A stretch of DNA of 8,338 bases from Promethearchaeota archaeon (GCA_016839905.1 JAEOTJ010000093.1:1-8338), one strand, 5' to 3'. Shown: positions 1 through 6,836, counted from the first letter of the stretch. Notes: generated by a model from the sequence alone, not told the origin. Translations and numbers: made by a program.

Positions 1-1
1 A

Positions 2-565
2 TTAAAATTTATATATGTAGGAAATTTAGATGATTATGCAAAGGGAGTAGGAGTTTTATTAAAAGCTATTGAGGAGGTGGTAAGCGAGAATCTAAATTTA
101 AAAATATCCTTTGAATTTTGTGGAATAGGTCCACTAGAAGCAGAGGTTAGAGTTTTAGAAGCAAAGTATCCTTCATTTATTAAATATAATGGATATATAA
201 GCAATGTTCAGATATCTGAGTTTTATTTTAGAAATGATGTATTTTTTTCAACTTCCCGTAGAGAACCATTCGGACGAGTTATAATTGAAGCATTAGCATC
301 AAAATTAATAATAATATGTACTAAAACAATTGGATCAATTGAAATTTTAAAGGGAAAAGATTTTGGTTTTTTTTTAAAAAAATTAAAACCTGTTCAAATA
401 AAAGAAAAAATCCTAGAAATCTATGATCTATGGGTTAAGACTCCAGATTTAATAAAAAAACTACAAGAAGCCGCAAAGAATTATGCTTTTCAAAATTATT
501 CATTTTCTCGGGAATTAATTATGTTTAAAAATCTATTTGAGAGAGTTGGAAAGTTAAATGATTAG
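2..565 (+). CDS. GT4-family glycosyltransferase, C-terminal part (5' end outside window)
   Basis: The reading frame is open from base 2 to a TAG stop, giving about 187 residues. It is the C-terminal nucleotide-sugar-binding Rossmann domain of a GT-B fold, GT4 retaining glycosyltransferase. The start reads LKFIYVGNLDDYAKGVGVLL, the usual first strand and 'KGV..LL.A' helix of this domain. The EX7E signature is present in STSRREPFGRVIIEA, with the two glutamates encoded at 263-265 and 287-289. The N-terminal acceptor domain must lie upstream of the window. An internal GTG at 77 gives an open frame but is not the true start, because the family-conserved first strand lies upstream of it. GT4 enzymes move a sugar from a nucleotide donor to a lipid-linked or glycan acceptor on the cytoplasmic side of the membrane. 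The next gene follows after 69 nt on the same strand and is also a glycosyltransferase, so both probably serve one glycan pathway. Donor and acceptor cannot be read from the sequence. Confidence 0.88.
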   Translation, partial: LKFIYVGNLDDYAKGVGVLLKAIEEVVSENLNLKISFEFCGIGPLEAEVRVLEAKYPSFIKYNGYISNVQISEFYFRNDVFFSTSRREPFGRVIIEALASKLIIICTKTIGSIEILKGKDFGFFLKKLKPVQIKEKILEIYDLWVKTPDLIKKLQEAAKNYAFQNYSFSRELIMFKNLFERVGKLND

Positions 566-634
566 TTTTTTAAGAAATTATTAATATATTATATTGTTTT
601 TATTAAATAATTTATATTCGAGCTTTAATTATTA

Positions 635-1750
635 ATGACATTTAAAAAATTAAATAAAGTCTTATTTATTGGTCATTATGAAGAGAATTATTCTCGTAAT
701 TCAATATTTATTAAGGGTTTAAAAGAGTATAATGTTCAAATAATTGAATTTAATGTTAAATCATTTAGTATTCTCAAACATATCAAAACAAGCCTAAAAA
801 ATTTCCCAAAATTACATTCTCAAGAATTTGATGTAATTATTTTGCATGCCCCGTCTTGGATTCAAGTTCTACTAGCGAAAGTTCTCTCAAAAATAAAAAA
901 AGTGCCTCTCATTCATGATATTTATATTTCAAAAGTTCAAACTTTTTATCACGATCGAAAAAAGTATAAAACTAGTAAAATCCCAAAATTACTATATTTA
1001 ATTTATGTTTACTTATTAGATTTTTTTGAATGTATATTAGCAGATTATTTAATTTTAGACACTAATTCACATATAAAATATTTTTATGAAAAATTTAAGG
1101 TTCCAATTAAAAAATTTAGAAGGATCTTTATTGGGGCTAACGAAAAGATTTTTCATCCGATTATCAAAAAAAAAAAAAGAGAAGGTGACACTTTTACAGT
1201 AGGATTCTGGGGTACATTTATACCTTTACAAGGAATTCAATTTATATTAAAGGCTGCAAAGATTTTACAAAATGAGTCAGAAATTCAATTTAAATTAATT
1301 GGAAATGGTCAAACTTTTGAAGAAAGCAGAGAGCTTGCGAAAAAACTAAACCTAAATAATGTTATCTTTAAAGGATTTATCCCATTGAAAGAATTACCTG
1401 AATATATCTCTGATTTTGATATAGGATTAGGAATCTTTGGTGATACTAATAAAACAATTCAAGTAATCCCAAATAAAGTATATGAAGGAAATGCTATGAA
1501 ACTTCCAATGATTTCATGTGATAGTCCTGCTATTAGAGAATTATACACTCATAAAGAAAATATTTTATTATGTGAACGAGCAAATCCAGAATCAATAGCA
1601 TTAGGGATATTGGATTTAATGAATAATATTGAACTAAGAGAAAATATAAAAGAGAAAGCCTTTAAGATTTTTAATGAAAATTGTTCTATTTCTGCTATAG
1701 GGAAAAGATTATATTCAATTACTAATAAAATATTAAAAAATAATAATTAA
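635..1750 (+). CDS. GT4-like glycosyltransferase, complete
   Basis: This 371-residue protein has the usual length and two-domain GT-B layout of GT4 glycosyltransferases. Residues 1-170 form the acceptor domain, with the opening strand KVLFIGH (8-14), the strand FDVIILHAPS (65-74), and PLIHDIY (91-97). Residues 187-371 form the donor domain, with FTVGFWGTFIPLQGIQFIL as its first strand and helix, FKLIGNGQ (219-226) and NVIFKGFIP (242-250). The donor-site segment PNKVYEGNAMKLPMIS (279-294) corresponds to the common 'P.K..EY.A.GKPVI' loop and keeps one glutamate (Glu284). A second glutamate follows in PAIRELY. There is no signal peptide or membrane helix, so a cytoplasmic, membrane-peripheral enzyme is expected. 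A run of 13 A (1166-1178) encodes the lysine-rich linker between the domains. No Shine-Dalgarno sequence precedes the ATG. Substrates are unknown; the context is a surface-glycan locus. Confidence 0.85.
   Translation: MTFKKLNKVLFIGHYEENYSRNSIFIKGLKEYNVQIIEFNVKSFSILKHIKTSLKNFPKLHSQEFDVIILHAPSWIQVLLAKVLSKIKKVPLIHDIYISKVQTFYHDRKKYKTSKIPKLLYLIYVYLLDFFECILADYLILDTNSHIKYFYEKFKVPIKKFRRIFIGANEKIFHPIIKKKKREGDTFTVGFWGTFIPLQGIQFILKAAKILQNESEIQFKLIGNGQTFEESRELAKKLNLNNVIFKGFIPLKELPEYISDFDIGLGIFGDTNKTIQVIPNKVYEGNAMKLPMISCDSPAIRELYTHKENILLCERANPESIALGILDLMNNIELRENIKEKAFKIFNENCSISAIGKRLYSITNKILKNNN
1166..1178 (+). repeat. A13 homopolymer inside the GT4-like gene
   Basis: Thirteen consecutive A encode four lysines plus the first base of the next Arg codon (residues 177-181), in the linker between the two Rossmann domains. 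As given, the frame is intact across the tract. It is the longest homopolymer in the window and a natural site for replication slippage or a sequencing/assembly length error. Confidence 0.9.
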
Positions 1751-1762
1751 AATACATCAAAC

Positions 1763-1783
1763 GATATTTCAATAAATAATATC
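1763..1783. repeat. Short inverted repeat in the convergent spacer
   Basis: GATATT (1763-1768) and AATATC (1778-1783) are perfect 6-bp inverted copies around a 9-nt loop. They sit in the 37-nt spacer between the two convergent glycan arms. The position would suit a two-way terminator, but the stem is AT-rich and has no adjacent T-run on either side, so it may be chance. Confidence 0.25.
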
Positions 1784-1787
1784 TGCC

Positions 1788-2549
1788 TTAATTAATTAGG
1801 ATTCCAATACCTGCCCATTTTTGATCCCAATCCTCAATTATTTCCTCATAATCAAATTTATCTTTTATCTCATTCCAAAATTTAAAGACTTTTACTTCCG
1901 ATTCTATAGAATGAGGAACTATATCATGAAGTGCGATAATACCTGATTTTTTAACTAAAGGATAGTACATATTGAAATCCTTTTTTACTCCTTCATAAGT
2001 GTGGTCTCCATCAATGAATAATAAATCTAGTTTGTTGCTACCTAAGATTTTATTTATTATTTTTAAAGTGGATTTATGATGAGAATTCGCTCGTATTAAA
2101 TGAATTTTTTGTTGATGTAAAGCAAAGGATTTATAAAGAAACGTTTTTAATATAGAATATCCTCCCCCATATTTTCCACCAGGTAAATCTAAGCTTATTA
2201 TCAGAGCATTTTTTGATGAAATTTTCGATAATAAGAAGAGTGTTCCCCCTTTTAATGTACCAATCTCAAGAATAAAGCGGAGGTTTTGTTTTCTTAGAAT
2301 ATTTAGTAATCTAATAATTTCAGATTTAACTTGCTTTGTATAAATCATTCCTTTCCCATTCATTAAGACAAAATTATATAAACTTTCTATTTTATATGTT
2401 TTAGTCATTTTTGTTATTTTATAAATAAGAGGTATCATTAATATTAATCTCTTCGATTTAACCAATATTCTATTAAAAAAAGATATAAATCCTTCTTTTT
2501 TGATTATGCTAATTAACTTTAGATTCTTAAATAATTGAAATATCTTCAT
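1788..2549 (-). CDS. Class I SAM-dependent methyltransferase (Methyltransf_24 / CmcI-like)
   Basis: This 253-residue protein has a Rossmann-type SAM-binding core. Motif I is FILEIGTLKGGT (92-103), the acidic end of strand 2 is Asp121 in ISLDLPGG, and LLFIDGDHTYEGVKKD (176-191) is the hallmark strand-4 motif of Methyltransf_24 and cephalosporin-hydroxylase-like proteins. IALHDI (205-210) follows. Members of this group often O-methylate sugars or catechol-like hydroxyls, sometimes with a divalent metal, and the acidic and histidine residues here would fit that. The first 50 residues are basic and hydrophobic and may form an amphipathic membrane-contact region; a later in-frame Met (39 or 48) would remove much of it. 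It is the last gene of the minus-strand glycan arm, 74 nt after the epimerase gene, which suggests a cap or decoration step on the glycan. It converges with the GT4 gene across a 37-nt spacer. The fold assignment is firm; the substrate is inferred from context only. Confidence 0.82.
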   Translation of the reverse strand: MKIFQLFKNLKLISIIKKEGFISFFNRILVKSKRLILMIPLIYKITKMTKTYKIESLYNFVLMNGKGMIYTKQVKSEIIRLLNILRKQNLRFILEIGTLKGGTLFLLSKISSKNALIISLDLPGGKYGGGYSILKTFLYKSFALHQQKIHLIRANSHHKSTLKIINKILGSNKLDLLFIDGDHTYEGVKKDFNMYYPLVKKSGIIALHDIVPHSIESEVKVFKFWNEIKDKFDYEEIIEDWDQKWAGIGILIN

Positions 2550-2594
2550 TATCTATTTTTCTCGGATTTTATACGAAATTTTATAATTCTAATA

Positions 2595-2614
2595 CTATAT
2601 AGTTATATATAATG
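2595..2614 (-). promoter_or_regulatory. Candidate TATA element upstream of the methyltransferase gene
   Basis: In the 74-nt gap between the epimerase and methyltransferase genes the minus strand reads CATTATATATAACTATATAG. This resembles an archaeal TATA box (TTTATATA-like). It lies about 46-65 nt before the ATG, which would leave a short leader of roughly 20-30 nt. It could allow the methyltransferase to be transcribed apart from the operon. In DNA this AT-rich, chance matches are common, so this is weak evidence. Confidence 0.25.
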
Positions 2615-2623
2615 AGTATCAGC

Positions 2624-3754
2624 TTACTTCAATAATCCTTTCTCTTTTAATTCTTTATTTGCAAACTCAGATTTATCATTTACTTTCCCATATTGTAATT
2701 TTACCCATCTAATTAGTTCTTTCATTCCCTCTTCTAATGAAATTTCTGGAGTATATCCTAATTTTGAGGAAATCTTAGTAATATCGGCAAAACAATGACG
2801 GATATCACCTGGACGAAATTGATTCGTAATTTGGGGAATTATTTTAGGATTTATATTCTTGGTTAGAACATCTGCTATTTGTTTAATGCTAACAGGATTA
2901 CCAGTTCCTACATTAAATACTTCATTTATAGCTTTTTTGTTTTCTAATGATAAAATTAGTGATTGACAAATATCAGAGATATTAACAAGATCTCGAGTTT
3001 GGTTTCCATCTTCATAAATTAAAGGAGGATTCCCATTTAATATTCTGCTTGAAAAAATTGCACAAACTCCTGTATATGGGTTTGATAATGCTTGTCTACT
3101 ACCATATACGTTAAAAAATCTCAATGCAGTAGTATCAATACCATAGGTCTCTCCTATTAACATACACATTTTCTCTTGAGATTTTTTAGTTAATGCATAA
3201 ATTGAAGTACAATCTTGTGGTTTTTCTTCATCAGTCGGAATGGGTTTTGCCTTTTTTCCACATTTAGGGCAATTAATTTCCCAGTTGTTTTCTTTTAATT
3301 GGGCTAAGTTCCGGAGTTTAGGTTCGATTTTACCACAATCTCCACAATTATAAGCTCCCTCACCGTAAGTTGACATTGAGGATGATACAATTAATTTTTT
3401 AACATTATTGGGTTTATTAATTAGTAGATCTAAAAGACGGGCAGTACCAGTTGTATTTACATCAACATATTTATCAATTGCATACATAGATTGACCAACT
3501 CCAACCATAGCTGCTAAATGATAAATAACTTCAATATCTTTTAATGCATCTATTAGTTCATCTTTATTTCGAATATCATTTTTAATAAAATTAACATTTT
3601 TAGATAAATATTCTGGAGGTTCATTTAGATTACCATGTACTTGATCTTCCAGATTGTCATATACCGTTATATTATGCCCTTTTAAAAGGAGTTTGTCAAC
3701 TAAATGACTACCTATGAAACCAGCACCACCAATAATTATAATATTTTTTGACAT
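2624..3754 (-). CDS. Extended-SDR nucleotide-sugar epimerase/dehydratase with inserted zinc ribbon
   Basis: This 376-residue protein is an extended short-chain dehydrogenase/reductase acting on nucleotide-sugars (GalE/RfbB-like). The NAD-binding GGAGFIGSHLVD is at residues 9-20, the acid VYDN at 31-34, NDIRN at 59-63 and HLAAMVGV at 79-86. The catalytic serine segment VSSSMSTYGEG is at 123-133, and the YxxxK pair is Tyr186 and Lys190 in YALTK. LRFFNVYGSRQ (211-221) and the substrate-binding FRPGDIRH (313-320) complete the set. Between the serine and the YxxxK pair sits an extra loop with two CxxC knuckles (Cys137/Cys140 and Cys162/Cys165), which should bind zinc. I recall similar cysteine insertions in dTDP-L-rhamnose 4-epimerase-like SDRs, so that activity is a candidate, but 4-epimerase, dehydratase and reductase cannot be separated here. 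The gene lies 71 nt after the GT2 gene in the same operon and would supply its activated sugar. Confidence 0.88.
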   Translation of the reverse strand: MSKNIIIIGGAGFIGSHLVDKLLLKGHNITVYDNLEDQVHGNLNEPPEYLSKNVNFIKNDIRNKDELIDALKDIEVIYHLAAMVGVGQSMYAIDKYVDVNTTGTARLLDLLINKPNNVKKLIVSSSMSTYGEGAYNCGDCGKIEPKLRNLAQLKENNWEINCPKCGKKAKPIPTDEEKPQDCTSIYALTKKSQEKMCMLIGETYGIDTTALRFFNVYGSRQALSNPYTGVCAIFSSRILNGNPPLIYEDGNQTRDLVNISDICQSLILSLENKKAINEVFNVGTGNPVSIKQIADVLTKNINPKIIPQITNQFRPGDIRHCFADITKISSKLGYTPEISLEEGMKELIRWVKLQYGKVNDKSEFANKELKEKGLLK

Positions 3755-3825
3755 ATTCTTAGGATATATTTAATTCTGTATTAGAAAATTTATGAATTCT
3801 TTAAAAAATTATTATAAATAATGAA

Positions 3826-5052
3826 CTAACCAATTGTTTCTTTTTTTAAACGTGATAAATATTTTATAGAATTATATTGCATTAATAAATTAAAAAAAAT
3901 GTCTATATAGAGAAAATAGAACATTTTAATAAAAAATATTTTACGAAAATTTGTTTTAATTTTATCTTGTGTTATTTTTTTAAAAAATATATATTTTCGG
4001 AGTTTTGTCAAGTAAAGATGAATAATAAAACAAATCCCAATGAAAAATAAACCAATTGAGAGAAATAGAAATATTGGAAAGATTAAGAGATAAATTGAAC
4101 CCAATGTTAATATAAACACTCTTAATATTTGCTTTTTATTTTTCTTTTTGTAAGAGAGTCTTAAAGAATTTTCCAAATATCTTTTCTTCTGATAATAAAA
4201 TTCCTTATTATTATTAGGATATGCACTATACATCCTACTCCGATAATCTACTAACCCATAAATTCTATATCCTTTAGAAATAATATCCATTGCTCTTGAG
4301 ATATCTTCTCCAATAGTCCTATTTTGATTAAATTTACCAATGGCTTTAATTACATCTAATGTCATACAAGTATTCGATCCTGATACGATGGTGTGATTAT
4401 AACGAGAATACTTCTTTTTAATAGCATTCATTCGACTAATCAGTAAGTATTTTATAAGGTTCTTCCCTTCTTGTGATTTTAAAGGTCTGAAAGTGCTTAT
4501 AACAACATCTTCATTAAGATTAACAATTGGATATAACATTCTTAATAAAATCTCATCTGTTAAATAACAATCTGCATCTATAAAATATAATATGCCCTCT
4601 GTAACTTCATTTAAACATTCATTTAAAGCTTTGATTTTGCCTAATGAGGCTTTCTCCTTGCCACCAGATTGTTTTAGGATTAAAAAATTATCGTGTTTTT
4701 TAAATGAATCAGCAATATTTATAGTTTCTTCATTTCCTCCCGCATTTACAATAATCTTTAAATTTGGATATTTTAAATTTATGATAGATAATAGACATTC
4801 TTTAAATTCTCTTCCTTCTTTCCAAGCAGGAATAATAATATTAACTACTGGGATTTCTTTTAAAGTTTCAATATTAATAACATTAGGATCTTTAAGTTCT
4901 AGAAACGCATTCAAATATATTCTATCTTTAAAAAATGTTAAAATTATATTATAAAGAATAATTATAATCAAGAATAATAAGAAAAAATAAATAGTATTAA
5001 TAATTTCAAACCCAATTTTAAGAATATCAGGGATTGAATATTGAAATATCAT
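3826..5052 (-). CDS. Membrane-bound GT2-family glycosyltransferase
   Basis: Starting at the ATG (408 residues; a TTG four codons earlier is also in frame), residues about 18-41 form an N-terminal membrane helix. A GT-A catalytic domain follows: VVNIIIPAWKEG (69-80), the DxD-type metal/nucleotide motif FIDADCY (157-163), the acceptor/base region with GED at 248-250, and QKKRY at 288-292 in place of the QxxRW of processive GT2 enzymes. Two strongly hydrophobic helices follow at about 308-350, and a third hydrophobic stretch at about 372-394. This layout matches inverting GT2 enzymes that build or export polysaccharide at the cytoplasmic membrane (hyaluronan/cellulose synthase-like or dolichol-phosphate-type). 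It is too short for a full BcsA-like channel. The usual 'vDDgS.D.T' motif is replaced by VNAGGNEET. The gene begins 28 nt after the phosphatase stop, so co-transcription is likely. Product and processivity are unknown. Confidence 0.85.
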   Translation of the reverse strand: MIFQYSIPDILKIGFEIINTIYFFLLFLIIIILYNIILTFFKDRIYLNAFLELKDPNVINIETLKEIPVVNIIIPAWKEGREFKECLLSIINLKYPNLKIIVNAGGNEETINIADSFKKHDNFLILKQSGGKEKASLGKIKALNECLNEVTEGILYFIDADCYLTDEILLRMLYPIVNLNEDVVISTFRPLKSQEGKNLIKYLLISRMNAIKKKYSRYNHTIVSGSNTCMTLDVIKAIGKFNQNRTIGEDISRAMDIISKGYRIYGLVDYRSRMYSAYPNNNKEFYYQKKRYLENSLRLSYKKKNKKQILRVFILTLGSIYLLIFPIFLFLSIGLFFIGICFIIHLYLTKLRKYIFFKKITQDKIKTNFRKIFFIKMFYFLYIDIFFNLLMQYNSIKYLSRLKKETIG

Positions 5053-5080
5053 ATTTAAATACAATTTAACATCTTATTAA

Positions 5081-5881
5081 TTATTTTAATATTTTTATTA
5101 ATTCTATTGCTTCATTAAGAATAATATCGGGTTTAAATAGAGATTTTTCAATCATTTCTCTTGAGGTTTCTCCAGATAAAACACAAATAGTTGTTACTCC
5201 TGCTTCATTTCCCATCCTTATATCAGTATATAAACGATCTCCAATCATTACTGCATCATCAGGAGATAATCCTAATTCATCTAATTTAAATAGAAGCATT
5301 TCTTTATTGGGCTTACCAAGGATTCGTGGCTTTTTACCAGTACTTTCATAAAGTAATGCGATCATTGACCCTGTATCGGGAATATATCCTTTTTTAGTTG
5401 GACATACTTTATCAGGATGGGTCGCAATGAATGGTAAATCATCTTGTAGGAAATATGCAGCTTTTTCAAGTTTTTCATAAGTGAGTTCCTTATCAAAACC
5501 TAAGACAAGGATTTCTGGATCTTTATCCGTAATTTCAAAACCTTTTTGTTTGAATTCTGATTCTAATGATTTTGTTCCTAGTAGATAAATTTTCTTTATA
5601 TCATTTTCTTTTAGATATTGAATAGTAGGATGTGTAGATATTATTATATTTTCTATACTTATGTCTAATCCGAAGTATCTTAATTTATTTAAGTAATCCT
5701 CTGTAGAGATACTTGAATTATTAGAAAGAAAAAAGAATTGCTTCTTTAATTTTTTCATTAAATCAATTAACTCGAGAACTTTATCAAATAATACTCCCTC
5801 AAGATATAATGTTCCATCTAAATCAAAAAAAAAAATTTTCTTTTCCTTCAAAAAATTGAGATTTTTATTAAAATTGAACAT
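5081..5881 (-). CDS. HAD-superfamily hydrolase, subfamily IIA (NagD-like phosphatase)
   Basis: From the ATG this is 266 residues, typical for HAD-IIA phosphatases. Motif I is FFDLDGTL with Asp20 (nucleophile) and Asp22. Motif II is FFLSNNSS with Ser53. The IIA cap carries THPDKVCP and GYIPDTGSM. Motif III is GKPNKEM with Lys190, and motif IV is MIGDRLYTDI with Asp215 and Asp220. All catalytic residues are present. The family removes phosphate from small metabolites such as sugar phosphates, nucleotides, glycerol phosphate or phosphoglycolate. As the first gene of the glycan operon it may clear or generate a sugar or polyol intermediate, but a housekeeping role is equally possible. A TTG two codons upstream is an alternative start; its codons form the TTGGAG that directly abuts the ATG, too close to act as a normal ribosome-binding site. 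An A11 tract on the plus strand (5825-5835) encodes the Phe run just before the nucleophile. Confidence 0.9.
   Translation of the reverse strand: MFNFNKNLNFLKEKKIFFFDLDGTLYLEGVLFDKVLELIDLMKKLKKQFFFLSNNSSISTEDYLNKLRYFGLDISIENIIISTHPTIQYLKENDIKKIYLLGTKSLESEFKQKGFEITDKDPEILVLGFDKELTYEKLEKAAYFLQDDLPFIATHPDKVCPTKKGYIPDTGSMIALLYESTGKKPRILGKPNKEMLLFKLDELGLSPDDAVMIGDRLYTDIRMGNEAGVTTICVLSGETSREMIEKSLFKPDIILNEAIELIKILK
5825..5835 (-). repeat. Homopolymer (T11 in sense) inside the HAD phosphatase gene
   Basis: Eleven A on the plus strand read as T11 in the coding sense, giving the Ile-Phe-Phe-Phe run immediately before the catalytic DLDGT motif. A one-base length change would destroy the enzyme about 20 codons from its start. 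The frame is intact in this sequence. Confidence 0.9.
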
Positions 5882-5965
5882 CTCCAATTATTTTATATCA
5901 ATCTTTAATTCTACCTTTTTAAATTATAATAAATAATATCTCTTTTTTTTATTAGTTATAGAAAT

Positions 5966-5990
5966 TTATAAAAATATAATATATAATAAA
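5966..5990 (-). promoter_or_regulatory. Candidate core promoter (A/T-only block) for the glycan operon
   Basis: A 25-base stretch made only of A and T, with repeated TATAAT/TTATA steps, lies about 85-110 nt upstream of the phosphatase ATG. This is inside the only long non-coding gap, where the promoter of the minus-strand glycan operon should be. No single TATA/BRE pair stands out, so position and strand are inferred from context. Confidence 0.2.
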
Positions 5991-6164
5991 AGACTGTTGA
6001 TAAAATAAAAAGTATTTGACCAATTATAAAATCTCCCTTTATTGCTTTAGTCAAGCTTCAGATAAAGAAAGCGAGGATAAAAAAGAAATTACATCCAGGA
6101 AATGAAAAGTAAATCAATAGCTCAACAGGATAAGATCTGTTAATAAATTTATTAAAATGATAAT

Positions 6165-6172
6165 AAAAAAAA
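6165..6172 (-). terminator. Candidate archaeal T-tract terminator after the winged-helix gene
   Basis: Eight consecutive A on the plus strand give a T8 run on the minus strand, 19-26 nt past the TAG stop of the winged-helix gene. Archaeal RNA polymerase commonly terminates at such U-tracts without needing a hairpin. It would separate the surface-protein/regulator unit from the glycan operon. Confidence 0.4.
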
Positions 6173-6190
6173 TAGAATTAAATCATTCAT

Positions 6191-6832
6191 CTACATCTTT
6201 AAAAAATAGAGGTAATTATTAAAAATCTTTTCTTTGACAATTAATTCAATTTCTTTTAGTAATTCTAAATATTTCTCGACTGTTTTTCGATGTATTTTGA
6301 GATCAGAAGCTAACTTACCCTTAGTTATTCCGTAATCATTCAAAGTTAAATACTCAATAATTTTTTTACAAATTTTTTTTGATGTAAGATAAACTTTTTT
6401 AAGATCTTGTCGTTTTAATTCACTATTGAAAAAAACATAGTGGTTATCTATAAATTCTTTCTGAATTAATCCAAATTTACTTAAAATTTTTACATGCCAA
6501 TGAATTACATAATTTGAATGATTTAATTTTTGGATTATTTGATTAAATAAAACTCCATTACTACCGATTATATAGTCATGGATTTTTTTTCTCATTGAGT
6601 TTTCAAGTATGATATCTTTAGATAAGGTGGATCCTTCTACGATCATCTTTTTCTTTATTAATGAGAGTAAAATCTTTCTAAGCCCTTCATTATTAAGGTT
6701 TACTGATTTTTTTGATAGTTTTATTTGAAGAAATGGGAGAGTCTCTTCGATGTGGAATGGTCTATTGCGATTTAAATAATCCTTGAGTATATCAAATACT
6801 AAAGGTTCCAAATCTAAGAGGTTTTCCGTCAT
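6191..6832 (-). CDS. Multi-domain winged-helix DNA-binding protein (putative transcriptional regulator)
   Basis: From the ATG this is 213 residues. I see three helix-turn-helix-like modules. The first (about 10-75) contains FDILKDYLNRNRPF and EGLRKILLSLIKKKMIVEG. The second and clearest (about 80-136) reads KKIHDYIIGSNGVLFNQI, VIHWHVKILSKFGLI and HYVFF, which is the pattern of archaeal ArsR/MarR-like winged helices with a wing strand. The third (about 152-210) has IIEYLTLNDYGITKGKLA, the recognition helix HRKTVEKYLELLKEIELI and a C-terminal strand NYLYFLKM. No ligand-binding or enzymatic domain is visible, so signal input would come from a partner. It starts 4 nt after the stop of the surface zinc-finger gene and is almost certainly co-transcribed with it. 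A TTG ten codons upstream would overlap that gene by 26 nt, and I prefer the ATG. Target genes are unknown; the glycan operon immediately downstream is one possibility. Confidence 0.78.
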   Translation of the reverse strand: MTENLLDLEPLVFDILKDYLNRNRPFHIEETLPFLQIKLSKKSVNLNNEGLRKILLSLIKKKMIVEGSTLSKDIILENSMRKKIHDYIIGSNGVLFNQIIQKLNHSNYVIHWHVKILSKFGLIQKEFIDNHYVFFNSELKRQDLKKVYLTSKKICKKIIEYLTLNDYGITKGKLASDLKIHRKTVEKYLELLKEIELIVKEKIFNNYLYFLKM

Positions 6833-6836
6833 TTTA

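Larger units (their letters stand above)
5882..6190. other. 309-bp intergenic gap between the regulator gene and the glycan operon
   Basis: No gene, RNA or repeat family is recognisable here. The left part (5891-5990) is almost pure A/T and probably holds the operon promoter. The middle (about 6030-6105) is less AT-biased and holds a 29-codon plus-strand frame from a TTG at 6016 to a TGA at 6103-6105, without a ribosome-binding site or a recognisable product. A weak stem, AACAG (6124-6128) with CTGTT (6137-6141), lies further right, followed by the T8 tract of the regulator gene. Confidence 0.6.

Noticed and set aside
77..79. GTG as the start of the first glycosyltransferase gene
   Set aside because: The same frame is open upstream to base 2 and encodes the conserved first strand of the GT4 donor domain, so the gene begins before the window.
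4592..4954. 120-codon open frame on the plus strand
   Set aside because: It lies wholly inside the GT2 gene on the opposite strand, has no recognisable domain, and the minus-strand frame carries all the catalytic motifs.
6016..6105. 29-codon plus-strand frame in the intergenic gap as a gene
   Set aside because: TTG start, no ribosome-binding site and no recognisable product; its length is within chance. It is kept only as part of the gap finding.
6124..6141. AACAG/CTGTT stem as an RNA gene or hairpin terminator
   Set aside because: Only five Watson-Crick pairs plus one wobble, with a small loop and no adjacent T-run at the right place; it is not convincing as a structured RNA.
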